NCBI GenBank assembly: GCA_039090855.1
Contig: CM076990.1
Span: 200,141,232 to 200,205,231 of the forward strand
Reading direction: 5' to 3'
DNA from: Macrothele yani
Lineage: Eukaryota > Arthropoda > Arachnida > Araneae > Macrothelidae
Length of the DNA stretch: 64,000 bases
Within the stretch, counting starts at the first letter, position 1. The number at the start of each line of letters is the position of its first letter. The position numbers were made by a program, and so were the translations under genes. Below, in pieces: positions 1 to 11,390 of this stretch. The notes beneath the pieces are model-generated. The model saw only the letters and a program-made list of their open reading frames with translations, did not search any database and was not told where the DNA came from.

Positions 1-210
1 TTCCCCTATTTTTCTTGTGTCTTATGTACATTAGAAAAATTTACTATCTTTCCAAAAAGCCAATTCATGCCTTTCCACCTTTTCCTTCCTATCTTTTGCC
101 TTACTCTGATGAACTAGCTTAGCTGCTCCACGCTTCTTACAGCGATATTCATCCTCAGAAACCCTACCTTGCAACATCCCCAAATATGCTTCACTTCCTT
201 CTTTCCCTTA

Positions 211-1905
211 ACATACATACATATCACTAAGCTGTTCTCTGAGATTCAGAGGTTAGCTCCAAAAGAAATACAGACTACCAGGTAATTTTTACTTACTGTT
301 GTCGTATCAAACTTCTCCATTTACAGCAATACTGACACACAACTCGGGCTCACTGACACCCGTCACATGCCGTACACAAGATCTATACTTCATGCTCATA
401 ATTTGTTTCTCGTGCAGACACTCCTGAATCTGATCCACCCATGTCTTCCTTGGCCTTCCTCTGCCTTTCCTTCCTGCCACTTGGGCTAAAAAGATTTTCT
501 TAGTAAGCATCTCATCACTCATTCTTTCAACATGGCCAAACTACCGAAACATATTAGTGTCCACCTTGCTAACAACATTTTCCTTCACATTACACAACTG
601 CAACACATCTTCATTCCTCACACAAGCAGACCGTGTCTTGCCACAAACCATCCGTAAGTAACACATTTCTCCAGCACACAAACAACTTCTATGTTTTTTC
701 TGTAGTACCTAAGTTTCCATGCCTTACATCAGAGTAGGAATAGTTACACTTTCATACACAGCCATGCAGGGAGTCTCTTGAGAACCCATCATTCCTGTGA
801 AAACCTCCCAGAGCAGCTATTACTTTCAATGAAGAATTCACTCGCCTACTAATTTCACCATCCAATTTGTTCTCTCTGTCAAACATGCTTCCTAAATACA
901 CAAACTCATACACCTTGTCAATCACTGTGCCATTTAGACTTATATTACATTCAGTACTACCAGTTCCTATTTCAAAAACCATAACTTTGGTTTTTTTCTT
1001 ATTTATCCTCAGTTTGAATTTTATGCAAACTTTATACATCTGGGACAACATACTCTGCACCTCGCTTTTGCTCTCTGCTAACAAGACAGTGTCATCAGCA
1101 TACAGCAATCTGCACACACAGATATCACCAAGACATAAACCAGTATTATCTATTTTGCCTTCATGCATGCAAGCGTCCATAAATATATTTAAACAGCCAT
1201 GGTGATACACAACGTTGTCTGACTCCTGCACCAATAGAAAACTATTTTGATAAAACACCATTCACTCATACGCAAGCTCTACAACCAGCATACATGACTT
1301 TTACAGTATTAAGTAGATTCCCAGTAACACAATATTCTTTCAATACCTTCCACAAAAGTGTCCTATTTACTCGGTCGTAAGCTTTCTCTAAATCTATGAA
1401 GGCAGCAAAAACTTTCTTACCAACAGCCAGATACTTTTCAATCATCATGCGTAATGCAAAAATTTGGTTAGTGCAGCCTTTACCAGGCATAAAACCACCC
1501 TGAACACCCCACACTTTCTCTGATGTAAGACCCTGTACTTTTTCAATAACGACCTTACCAAACACTTTCCCTGGCACACTCAGTAGGCTAATATCATGAT
1601 AATTCTTGCATTCAGTCTGATCACCTTTTCCCTTATACAAGGGCACAATGATATCATCCTTCCAATCCTGAGGGACTAAACTCCCAGCACAACTGGCAAA
1701 TTTCAGTTAACCAGTCAATTGGAGTCACCACCATATTTCAACATCTCGGCAGTTATGCCATCAACTCTCAGAACCTTACCATTCTGAAGAGATTTTAGAG
1801 TTTTATACACCTCTTCTCTTAAGATTCCTCCTGTGCTTCCATCCTTCACTGTGACATCATCAGACATCTGCTTCTGCCTCATTATCACCTTTGCTTTCTT
1901 GAATT
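211..1905 (-). mobile_element. Non-LTR retrotransposon (LINE), 5'-truncated, decayed
   Basis: Reverse-transcriptase and C-terminal fragments lie in order on the minus strand. The 3' end is at about 211, where the minus strand runs into an ATGT-repeat tail. The same 3' sequence and tail end the LINE copy at 8040-8768, which fixes the boundary. The 5' edge, near 1905, is not sharp, and I could not see a target-site duplication. The clade is not assigned; short microsatellite tails suggest an RTE-like group. Several frameshifts and stops show it is dead. Confidence 0.85.
304..1900 (-). pseudogene. Broken LINE reverse transcriptase ORF
   Basis: Three consecutive open segments represent one ORF. 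The segment at 1266-1646 has the fingers/palm region with FIDLEKAYDRV. The segment at 752-1261 carries the catalytic motif LLYADDTVLLAES, with both catalytic aspartates intact, followed by the conserved EFVYLGSMFD block. The segment at 307-522 is the C-terminal basic tail with GRGRPRKTW. Upstream of 1646 a further RT block continues to about 1900 in another frame. Function in the parent element was RNA-templated DNA synthesis for target-primed integration. The ORF is split by frameshifts near 1262, between 520 and 750, and near 1650-1700. Confidence 0.85.
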
Positions 1906-1933
1906 CATAATAGCCCCAAAATTAATATTTGGT

Positions 1934-2416
1934 GTGAGTTTATGCACAACTGCATTCTTCATGAAAAAATACATCAATGCAGATGTCTACTTAGATATGC
2001 TGCAAAATTTTGCTGTGCCACAAGTTGAAGACCTTCAGCCAGTTGTCTTCTTTCAACAATCCAGCATCCAGCAAACACAGAATCCAAGTAGCTGCAAACA
2101 CCACTTCTTCCCCAGTGGCGAAAAAGTGGTGTTTGCGGCTACTTAGATTATGTGTTTGCAGGATGCTGGATTGGCCAAGATGGCCTGATTTTGTGGCCAG
2201 CCCATTCACCTGATGTAACCCGCATTGTATTTTTATTTTATGGGGATTTGTCAAAGGTAAAGTGTGCAGAACAAAGGTGAGTGTTTTATAGGACCTAAAA
2301 GAACAGATCATTAATGCAGTTGATGTGGATTTGTTTCAATGGGCATCGCGAAAAATTGAACACAGTTTGGTCATTCTCCATGCAACCAAGAGAGCACATG
2401 TAGAAGTGTATTGTAG
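1934..2416 (+). pseudogene. Mariner-like transposase C-terminal relic
   Basis: The first part reads MKKYINADVYLDMLQNFAVPQ, the hallmark block before the second catalytic aspartate in a widespread arthropod mariner-like transposase family. After a 115-bp palindromic insertion the reading resumes with WPAHSPD-like sequence in another frame. It ends with a weak IINAVDVDLFQWASRKIE to HATKRAHVEVY tail, matching the usual C-terminus. Frameshifts and the insertion make it non-functional. The catalytic N-terminal half is missing. No terminal inverted repeats were found. Confidence 0.75.
2059..2173. repeat. Palindromic insert in the mariner-like relic
   Basis: A left arm (about 2059-2107) and right arm (about 2124-2173) are near-perfect reverse complements. 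They start with ccagcatcc and end with ggatgctgg, separated by a spacer of about 16 bp. The hairpin interrupts the transposase reading frame, so it was inserted after that relic. It has no coding capacity and looks like a tiny MITE or foldback element. Confidence 0.75.
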
Positions 2417-2424
2417 TTTGTGTT

Positions 2425-3230
2425 GTAAGAACATTAGATATTTATCTTTCAAACACAGCAGATCTTGTGTCTGTAAGTGGTTTTGTTGTTTTGTAATAAT
2501 TTTCTGTAAAAAGAGGGCAAGATTTTTGGACTATGCTGTATTTTATTTTGTGATAGTATAGTTCCCACCTTTGATATTATGTTCTTCAGTCTGTCTTCGC
2601 AATTAAATTTAATAAAATTGCCTTTGTTAAAGTTGTAATGTTATTTTCTTTGTTTAAGTGTAAAAACATTTTTATAGAACAGTTCTTGCATGATCAGTAA
2701 CAAGAATGTATGTGTTTTTAAAATTGATTGTGTCTTTAAAGTTGAGTATGCAAGGACTGCTTTGAAGATTTTTCAACTAAAATAAAACAAGACAGCTAAA
2801 AAGACAACCATAACAGAAAAACAATTATTTTTTACCTTAGAACAAATAATGGAAAATCTTTTTAGGGAAGTGTATTATTGCAAATTAAATCACACTTAAA
2901 TTAGATGATTAGTGCTTAACAGAACTACTGGTATTCAAGACTTAATCTTATAGAACAGATTTTTTTTTTTAGTAATACATTGTAAGGATATGAAACCTTG
3001 GGAAAATGAAAATTGTTTTTCATCTTATGATCATGGAATGATTCTTCCAAGGACGAAACATCCATCACTCTAGTAGATTTTCAACTTTTGGGATGAATAA
3101 AATCTATTTAATACATGGACTGGCATTTTTACTGCTCTGCTGTATTAAAGACAAACTTGTTTTGCCTTGAAAATTTGTTGTTATTTTAAGATATATTTCT
3201 TTTTTTTTTTTTTTTTTTTTTTAATTTTAG
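2425..3230. other. AT-rich intronic sequence, nothing recognised
   Basis: This is the end of the intron preceding the first visible BROX exon. It ends in a long pyrimidine tract (about 3200-3222) and an AG acceptor at 3229-3230. I see no gene or known repeat in the rest. Confidence 0.6.
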
Positions 3231-3312
3231 GCTTATTGTTATGCTGGAGAAAATCTTTTGACCCAGGAAAAGTGTGGAGAAGCAGTTAGAGCACTTCAAG
3301 AAAGTTCAAAAT
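3231..3312 (+). CDS. BROX: BROX-like BRO1-domain protein, internal coding exon
   Basis: Opening in phase 0 after a polypyrimidine tract and AG, this 82-bp exon reads AYCYAGENLLTQEKCGEAVR and on to LQESSK. It ends one base into a codon at a canonical GTGAGT donor. The AWCYxGxxLxxQEKCGEAIR-type block is characteristic of BROX, a Bro1/Alix-type ESCRT-associated protein whose banana-shaped BRO1 domain binds CHMP4/Snf7 subunits on membranes. This exon encodes a late helix-turn-helix part of that domain. Earlier exons must lie upstream of the window. Identification rests on motif recall, supported by the way the next three exons fit together. Confidence 0.88.
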
Positions 3313-5319
3313 GTGAGTTCTGCATTTTCATTCACACTGATCAGTTTTTTTCTTTTTTTCTTCTTCAGAATATTTTATTTGCTCTGCAACTCTTTTTATT
3401 CTTGCATTTTACTCGTAAGTGTATTATGATGTATTAATAAATTACTTTTTTTTACTAAATTATGATGTGTGAAGTGGGTAAATATCATGCATTACTGTTT
3501 AAAATTGGATAAAAAGTTTTCTTCAGATGAGATAACAGCACCTAAAAGCTACTACTTGTGCTTTTCATAGTCAAAAGGGGTTTTGTTCCAGATTTATGTG
3601 TTTGCTGTGTGTACTGATGACTTTGTGTTTTGTATGAGCTTCTTGCAACCTGCATTTCAACTGCATGTCTTTTTTCGTGTGCATTTCAAATGCTGATAAA
3701 ATTAAGGAAAATTGCAGTTCCTGCTCCATATGATTGTAACTAAAGGTAATGTGAAACTGAGTTATGGATTTTTCAGGGTGTCGTGACTGGATTTAATTGG
3801 ACATTGTCTAAAATAACACAGAGAGCAAGGGACTGAAATAAGTATAGGCTGTGAGGTCATCATAGCCACCCAATATAGAAGCATAGCAGGTGAGGGGAGA
3901 GATTCTCCCCAGGGCAGGTGCATATTTAGAGGGGTGAAAAGTGTTTCATTTTTTTAAATGCAACGTAAATTAGAAAAGTTTGAATTTAATAAAAATGCAT
4001 CAACTTTTATTAGAAAACAGTGCTTTAATTTTTTCTTCTGCTTTTCATTAACATTTATTTTGTCTTGATTGATTTCAAAAACTACCATTTTCTGCCCCCT
4101 TCCCTCCTCCCCTCCACCCACGAAAAAATCTTTGTATCAAAATTATTCCAAATTTTGTTTCTAAGGGATGCAAATTATGTCTTGCCCTCGGATGCCAGTT
4201 ACATTCATTACACCTCTGATCTAATCAACTTGTTGCATCCACACAGCCCCAGTTGCATGCAAAATATTGGTGATGGCATTCATTCTTGAGAATTCACTCA
4301 TCATTCACACAAAAGAATCACTTATGAATAATTGTGCAAATGGATGGTCATTCGCTTTATATTCACTCCCAGCCTCTTGTCTCACTAAACTCTTTGAGGA
4401 AATCATTCTTTGTTTCAAAGTACCTGCGAGTGCAAAGCCATGCAGAAATTTGCAAACTGCCCGAAAGCACAGATCTCCACCATTCACTGTTTACAATGAA
4501 CAATTCTTTTTATGGATCCATGCAACACAATCAAAGAATTATTGATATCTTGTTTTGACTCTTTATACTCTTCCTTTTTGGTTCCACTTTTTTCTCCATC
4601 TTTAATTGTGCATTCTTCTTCACTGGTGCTTAGAGATAGCCCCTTCTTATCATAGTAAACAGCTAGACCCCCTCCGTTCCCCACTCAAAAATGAAAAGTC
4701 TTCAGATTCTGGCCAACAAACCCCTTTTTTCACCCCCTCTCTCCAATTAATGACTTGGAAGTTTTTTTTGAACACTGACTTAGCATCTTATAGCCACTTT
4801 CCAAGTGAGCAACATTGTTTTAACTTTTTGTGCAACTACACCTTCACCTCTGCTTCTTTCCTTTTTTTCAGCAATGTTATTCCAAATTTTGTTTCTCAAA
4901 AATAAGAAGGAAAAAACATTTCTCTCTCTACAGGCTTTTAACACCAACAATCCTTATGCCTATGTGGCTGAAATTCATTTGGTGTGGGATGCAGCTGTTC
5001 TACTGATTCACATTGAGAAATAATTTCCTTTGAAGTATCCATTTTTTGTGCTATATCATTTCAATCTTGCATATTTCAAAAAATGCAATACACAAATCAG
5101 TGAGGTGAAGTATTTATGCTTACAATGAAATGCAAAAGCATTTTCATTAACCATCATAAACAAAACTTCGGGTAATTTACAACTGCATCCATTTTCTAGG
5201 GCGTGGGAGCGGGGTCTTGTTTACGCTGCTGGAGTTTGAGCCCTTTCTATCCACCTGCTAGTTATGGCCCTTCGTGGAGATACAGTAAAAATGAGAGTTA
5301 TTTTGAGTATGACAGGAAA

Positions 5320-5485
5320 CAGAGAAGACCAATTGCAGATGGCAGTGCAGCATGAGGAAGCAACAAAGACCAACAACAGATAAGCAACAAAGACCAACAA
5401 CAGATGATAGTATTGCATGAGGAAACAGAGAACAACAACAGATGATAGTATTGCATGAGGAAACAGAGAACAACAGATTACACTA
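5320..5485. repeat. Degenerate minisatellite, about 38-bp unit
   Basis: Units containing cagatgatagtattgcatg recur with a 38-bp period at 5401 and 5439. Shorter, diverged copies occur upstream (caacaacagat at about 5370 and 5395) and downstream (5474). It lies inside a BROX intron, and the open frames across it are repeat artefacts. Confidence 0.75.
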
Positions 5486-5695
5486 GCATGAGACACAAAC
5501 ATGCAAAAAAAAAAAAGTGGAGATCATCAAAGGATTTGAAAACACATTAGTGGCCACTTTTAAAAAGATAAGTGATTTTGAATATCTCCAGAATAGTGAA
5601 AAGACAGTTAATGAATTTATTGAGCAATGTAAAGCAAAACAACATTTCATTGTCACAGTGTTATTGTGATTTCCATGACCAACCAAGTTACTACC

Positions 5696-5932
5696 CAGGG
5701 GTTGTGCTGGCGTTTCCAAAGTTTTCGCCAATTTAGTCGCCAAATTCAATTTGTTTTCGCCAAAGTGTTATAACACTATGAAAAGGTAATCGCCAAAGCT
5801 TTTTTTCCATCGCCAAACTGGTTTCTTTTTCGCAAATTGCAAAATTTGCTAAAAAGAAACCATTTTAACGATGGAAAAAAAGCTTTGACGATTACCAAAT
5901 TGAAATAATGGCGATCGGCAGCGTGACCCCTG
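5696..5932. mobile_element. Short non-autonomous hAT-like element (MITE)
   Basis: Its ends are caggggttgtgctg and the reverse complement of cagcgtgacccctg, a CAGGGGT type of terminal repeat common in hAT elements. A large internal hairpin pairs about 5786-5831 with 5852-5898. The 5-bp sequence ctacc directly flanks both ends (5691-5695 and 5933-5937). It is 237 bp with no coding capacity. Confidence 0.7.
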
Positions 5933-7041
5933 CTACCGTTAAACACTTAGATGTGATATATCTGCCAACAAGTATCTCACAAATATTAACAACACTGATA
6001 CAAGACAATGTTGCAATTGAACATCACCAATGAGGAAGAACTTTGCCGTTCTGTATATACTTATTATGAAAACACAAAAGGAATAAATATTAGTACATTT
6101 TTGTCATATCATCAATCAGTCAAAAAGGATTTTCCTAGTCCATTATCTAGTAACAATGAATTCAATATCATAAATAGACCAGGGTAGTCAGGGATACCAA
6201 GCATCTTACATATATCCCTGGTGGGTTACTCATCAAATTACAATGTATCTTAAGCAAACCAAAAAATTATAAGCTGCATTAAAAATTAAATTTCAAAATG
6301 GATTGTGCCATCTCTTAAATATCAGCAGGTTACTGACAAAGAGGAAGCTACAGTTTTTCATGGTATAGCATATTCTCTTTGGAAATGATGTAACAACTGG
6401 AAGACAAGATTGGGAAGTTTACAATAAATTTTTGGATTTACTTAAGTGCATCATAAATAATGTAAGCAGGTCAGTAATTTCAAGGACCATAGATTTTTAG
6501 ACCCCATAAACCAAAATGAAATGCAGCATGTATAAAGGCAAGGGCAGACAATGAGATTTACGCTTAATTTCAGGTTTAACCCTGTTGATGACAAGTGCCT
6601 CAATGGAAGTGGTTAAAAAAAGATAAAGAAAACATATCAGGTGGAAGCTTCAATTTAATTGTAAGAAATTTTGAAGAAAAGTTTAAAAGTTTTATTTAAA
6701 TATTAAGTTTTATGAAATGCTCACATGAAACCAGTCTTCAGAATTAGAGAAGTACATAATGTCATCTTTGCTATTAATCTGAATCAGGTTTAATACTGAA
6801 ACATAGACTCTAAAGCTTTATAGTTTGAATATCCCTTTGCCAGTGTGGAAGCAAACAAGACTTTATATTACCATTGGCATGAGTTATATGGCTCCTAATT
6901 GAGGTATACTTAGCTGCTTAACATGTCTAATTTTCAGAATCCTGTTTTATTCTCATTGCAATTACTGTGTCATGGTATAATATGTAATGTTGTGGTTTTC
7001 TGTAATAAAAGCTAAACTGATTAAAACATGTTGAATTATAG

Positions 7042-7192
7042 GTTATGAGACTTCTAGAAAATTATGTGAGGAATATGCCAACACTAAAGGGCCCGGAATT
7101 AGTGCTAGGCCAGATAGTCATATTTTTTTCCGAAATCTGGGGCCGGTCATTAAGCGAATACTGGACAAATGTGAGAGAGAAAATGGGTTTAT
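7042..7192 (+). CDS. BROX: BROX-like BRO1-domain protein, internal coding exon
   Basis: This 151-bp exon has an AG acceptor at 7040-7041 and a GTAGGT donor at 7193. It completes the split codon from the previous exon and reads YETSRKLCEEYANTKGPG, then HIFFRNLGPVIKRILDKC and ERENGF. The KxxCxEYxxTKGPG and RxLxxxVxxxLxKCxRENGF blocks are typical of BROX. The donor choice is decided by phase: stopping at 7192 leaves two bases that join the next exon to give Ile, whereas the alternative GT at 7197 would include an in-frame TAG. It encodes the last helices of the BRO1 domain. Confidence 0.92.
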
Positions 7193-7439
7193 GTAGGTAT
7201 ATTTTCTGTAATTAGAATTTTTTTTTTTAAATTTTCCAATGTTGTATTCTTTCCAGTTTGTATTCAAAAGTCTCCAGGTATTTCCCCATGTAAATCATGT
7301 TCATGTCTAATATTATTAAAACTTTTAAAACACTCTTAAATAGCATGACTGTCATGCTATTTGGCAAAGCAGATAAAATATCCTGTTGTTATTGAAAAAA
7401 GCCACTCTCAAATAAAAAGTTATTTCTTTCCTCTCCATT

Positions 7440-9290
7440 AATAACTGTGTCCCAGTAAAGGTTCAACAACCACTCTCGAGAATTCTATTGAAAGACTGTC
7501 AAAGAAAACAGCCTTACAAGCTTTTCTTGGGAACATCTCCCCTCCCCACTACAGAATTCCATCTTTTTTGGCAAATAAAGCTACACATAAAAGTACCAGC
7601 CAATCAGATCACAGGTAGAATATACCTTTTCATGAGCTGCAAACCTTGAAAAGAAATTGTTCTGAATGTAAAGCCATGATTTCAAATCATTCTTATAATG
7701 TGAATTCCTCTATAGATTTCATCAGCAAACCTCCAGCCATTTTTTATTTTTGCATGTTACTAGTGGAAAAATTAATTCACAACCAAGAACTTCCAGGCAA
7801 CTTAATTAAAGATTTGCATGACTGTCTTTATACATTTCAGGAACAGAATTGTTTTGTTTATGATAAAACATAGGCACAAAAAAGTGTGTTTCCAATAGAC
7901 TCAGCTTTATCCCCCCCCCACTGGAAAATATTTGAAACACATTGAACAAACCATTCTTTTAAAAGCTCCTACATTAGCTACAATTTGGTTTATTTAGGTT
8001 GATGATATTTTTGTGATTTGGCCTCATCCAAAAGAGAAGCTAAGCCTAAATGGCACAGTGATTAACCAGGTGAGTGAGTTTGTGTATTTAGGAAGCATGT
8101 TTGACAGAGAGAGCAAATTGGATGGTGAAATTAGGAGGCGAGTGAATTCTTCATTGAAAGTCATGGTTGCTGTAGGAGGTTTTCATAGGAATGATGGGTT
8201 CTCACGAGAGTCCCGCATGGCTGCGTATGAAAGCGTACTTATTCCTACTCTGATGTATGGCAGTGAAATTTGGGTATTACAGAAAAAACATAGAAGTTGT
8301 TTGTGTGCTGGAAAAATGTGCTACTTATGGGGGGTTTGTGGCAAGCCTCATTCTGATCGTGTGAGGAATGAAGATGTGTTGCAGCTGCATAATGTGAAGC
8401 AAAATGTTGTTAGCAAGGAGGAGACTGATATTCTTTGGTGGTTTGACCACGTTGAAAGAGCAACTGATGAGATGCTTACTAAGAGAATATTTTTAGCCCA
8501 AATGGCAAGAAGAAAAGGCAGAGGAAGGCCAAGAAAGTCGTGGGAGGATCAGATTCAGGAGTGACTGCATAAGAAAAATATTATGAGTATTAAGTATAGA
8601 AGATTTTTGTGTACATTGTGTAATGGATGTCAGTGAAGCCCGAGTTGCATGTCAAGATCGCTGTAACTGGAGAAGTTTGATACGGCAACAGTAAGTACAA
8701 ATTATCTGGTAGTTTGGAGCTAACCTGTGAATCTCTGAAAACAGCTTAGCGATATGTATGTATGTATGCAAAAGAGAAGTTGCTGCATTATTCACTTTTA
8801 CTATGAACAGTAAAGAGAACCAGTGCATCCAGTTTTTGGATATTTCCCTCCAAAAAGGAACAGTAGCCGCACCATCTCAACATATCTTTTATAAAACCTA
8901 CTTCAACAACCAATATTCCTTTCAACTCATCCACTTTGAAAGTTACAAATTTGCTGCTGTCAAATCCTTTATTTATAGAGCTAATATCATCTGCAATAAT
9001 CCTTTATCTCTTGAAAAGTAATATGGGAAAATTTTGAAAACTTCCACTTTGCATGGGTAACATCCTTCCATAATAAAATGCTTAATCACTTGTTATGAAT
9101 TGAGATCAAAATCAAAAGCCTCCAACAAAACCTCACTAAAAATATGCATTTTCGTTACCACCATTCTCATTTGTACAAACTCAAACGCAATTTTCAAGAA
9201 GTTTGGATATCATTTGGCTATCAGTTTAAACCCTTTTATCATCAAAATATTTGTGGATGGTAGAAATAAATGATTTTAACATCCTTAATG
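7440..9290 (+). mobile_element. Penelope-like element (PLE-1), decayed, split by a LINE
   Basis: The coding order follows a Penelope-like reverse transcriptase. An N-terminal block at 7500-7640 aligns with the PLE at 38.9-41.1 kb. At 7646-7873 comes HNQELPGNLIKDLHDCL, equivalent to HQELPGELIKDLYDC in the other copies. At 8000-8036 is the catalytic-loop-like VDDIFVIWPHPK. After the LINE insertion, 8800-9021 resumes with FLDISLQ and ESYKFAAVKSFIYRANIICN. The segment just before the HNQELPG block is deleted. Stops and frameshifts make it inactive. The GIY-YIG region is not visible. Confidence 0.8.
8040..8768 (+). mobile_element. 5'-truncated LINE inserted in PLE-1
   Basis: It is flanked by an exact 11-bp target-site duplication, caaaagagaag, at 8029-8039 and 8769-8779. 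The element encodes the C-terminal part of the same LINE family as 211-1905: EFVYLGSMFDRESKLDGEIR, MYGSEIW, GRGRPRKSW. It ends with the same 3' UTR and a gtatgtatgt tail. The reading frame stays open to about 8564, so it is less decayed than the copy at 211-1905. The 5' truncation is typical of target-primed reverse transcription. Confidence 0.93.
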
Positions 9291-9376
9291 CACTATGATG
9301 TTAACACACAATGATGTTGTAGCAATTCCTGTAACTAGATCTACTTTCTATAGGGATGTGCTTACAAAATAAACAA

Positions 9377-9585
9377 GCCGCCCCGGTGGCGCAGTGGCCT
9401 AAGGCGCTGGCCTCTGATCATTCGTCCGTCAGGGGTCCGGGTTCGAATCCCGGTCAGGCATGGATGTTGTGTTTGTCTTACGGCACTGGCTCTCTCCCTT
9501 CCCTGGAACCAGTGACCCTAAATTAGGGACGGGCGACTGCTTATAGCCCATTGAGTTGCTCACGGTGGTCGTTAAACCTCCAATC

Positions 9586-9605
<20 letters not shown>
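9377..9605 (+). mobile_element. tRNA-derived SINE, copy 1
   Basis: The head resembles a tRNA with A-box-like tggcgcagtgg and B-box ggttcgaatcc, so it should carry an internal RNA polymerase III promoter. A unique body (cactggctctctcccttccc, then agggacgggcgactgc) follows, and the tail is an A-rich AAAT repeat. A 10-bp direct repeat, aaataaacaa, flanks it (9367-9376 and 9606-9615). Two nearly identical copies occur at 34236 and 43890. Confidence 0.9.
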
Positions 9606-9616
<11 letters not shown>

Positions 9617-9769
9617 TAGAATCCCATTAATACTTCCATGGTCATCATATTTATAATACGGGCATCAGTAAGTATTTGACAAAGTATCACAGAATTTTAC
9701 TGAAGTTAAAAACGGGCTCCAAAAATTGGACTATACGCGAAGAGAATTGTTGAAGTTTTTCACAACTTA

Positions 9770-10542
9770 CAGAGGTTATAACAAAAGTTCTGCTCACTGT
9801 CCATTTTTGAGAAAAGTGTGAAGTAACAGAGAAAATTTACCTTATTGCTGTTCAATGTACTCACCTCCACTGCTAATGACAGCTTTCCAGCTGTGAGGTA
9901 GGTCCTGGATGCCCCGTAGTATGCCATCTTTGTTCAGCTGTCGTATTACTCTGATCACGTCCAATGACAGTTCGTCCAGCGATTCGTAGCGGATTCCACG
10001 AATCCGGTTTTTTATCTTTGGGAAAATATGAAAGTCTGGTGAACCGAGATCAGGTCTGTTTGGTGGGTGGGATAAAGTTTACCAGCCATGTTTTGACAAA
10101 AGTCCCCATACCTACACTGCACCATGATGCAATGCATTGTCATGCAGCAAGATCGCTCCCACTTCCAACAAGTTGGGGCGATTTTGACGAATTTTTGGTC
10201 TCAACTTTGTCCTCAGAAAGAAATTGTGCTTCGATCAAGAGTTCCTTCCCCACAAACTTCTTGCAAGGCAGTGTGGATCTGTGTTGGAGCCCCCCCCCCC
10301 CCACACACACACAGGTTTTCTATTTTTATGTACGAGTTCTGGTCTAATTCCGTGACTTAACCTGATGAACTGCAGCTTCCATTTCCAAACCTTCCCAAGT
10401 CCACACAGCAAATGATAGCATGTTGTTCTGACACCACTATGTTGCTGACCATCGGACCTTGCCATGATGCAATCAATGTCCCAATTGCATCATCCGCTTC
10501 TGTTTTAGATTAATTTGTGCAGAACTTTTGTTATGACCCTCG
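9770..10542 (-). mobile_element. Internally deleted mariner element
   Basis: Terminal inverted repeats share ataacaaaagttctgc and lie against TA dinucleotides at 9768-9769 and 10543-10544, the mariner target. On the minus strand the interior keeps transposase scraps: an LLHDNA-like second catalytic block near 10140-10160, and the C-terminal RGI..LP.SWKAVISSGGEYIEQQ-type tail at about 9850-9930. At 773 bp it is shorter than a full mariner, and frames are broken. Confidence 0.85.
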
Positions 10543-10544
10543 TA

Positions 10545-11390
10545 CGTACATAGCACCACTGCAAGTATTACAGGTTAGTAGCATTGCTATCTGTTGAACA
10601 TCACTGTTAACTGTCACATTTTATGTCATTGCAAAAATATGCATCATTGTACAACTTTCTGGTACTCATGCATTTAAAGTTAATAGTGATTATGAACTAA
10701 CTAACAATAAATACCTAGAATTAAATTTAACTTTTCAGCATCTATAAAATTCTAACCAGTTCTTCTTGCTAGTCACAGTTTCTTGAACTTTATGATGGAG
10801 ATTGTGTGACCGAAACTTTTCTCTGAACTCTGTCCTAGAATGTAGACTATATTATTAGGCACCCCTAATTGTGGGTTAACATGCAGATGAGATAGAAGCA
10901 TGGGGGTGATCTCAGCATTGATTCATTTCATCTATATTTATCCCCTTGTTTGACCTTCTATAAACTCCAATAACCTACCCTTGCAGTGCACTAAATCACA
11001 TTCCTTAAATCATATATACTTACCCAGTGGCCAAATAACCAGAGACATTATGTTTGGAATTAATATCCAGATGAGGCATGAGTCATGTGTTTGTTCTTTG
11101 GCTCTGGTTTTTTTCCATCCATGGTATTAAGGCCCAAGGGACAAGCACCACAAACACCCACAGAGTTGTTAAACACTGGAAAAGGAAATCATATTCAACT
11201 ACTGGCAACAGCAAATTTGTTTTCACAAAACTCAGGACCATTGTAGTTTAGCCTAAAAGAGATTAAACTAAAATCTAAGAAAAAAACAAAGTGGAATTTG
11301 AGTTGTTTGGGAAAAGGGCAGCCAGTTTGCAGAAAAAAGAAAATCAGTGTGAAATCCATTGTATAAGAAATTCAAACTTTTTGTAACATA
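10545..11390. other. Intronic sequence, mostly unassigned
   Basis: I see no gene here. The stretch near 10850, containing attaggcacccctaattg, could be the 5' end of the Tc1-like element that follows, but I found no matching right end. Confidence 0.5.

Larger units (their letters stand above)
3313..7041 (+). other. BROX intron (first visible)
   Basis: GT at 3313 and AG at 7040-7041. It contains the 5320-5485 minisatellite and the 5696-5932 hAT-like element. Short open frames at 4065-5023 show no recognisable family. The stretch 5940-7030 is AT-rich and unassigned. Confidence 0.75.

Noticed and set aside
4065..5023. Overlapping short ORFs on both strands in a BROX intron
   Set aside because: No motif, no clear splice framework and low-complexity composition; likely chance frames or an unrecognisable old repeat.
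5940..6600. Decayed transposase reading on the plus strand
   Set aside because: Some stretches look protein-like (for example around ctgacaaagaggaagc at about 6334), but no family could be named.
9377..9465. tRNA gene on the plus strand (also at 34236 and 43890)
   Set aside because: A- and B-boxes are present, but the same SINE body and A-rich tail follow each copy and site duplications flank them, so these are SINE heads.
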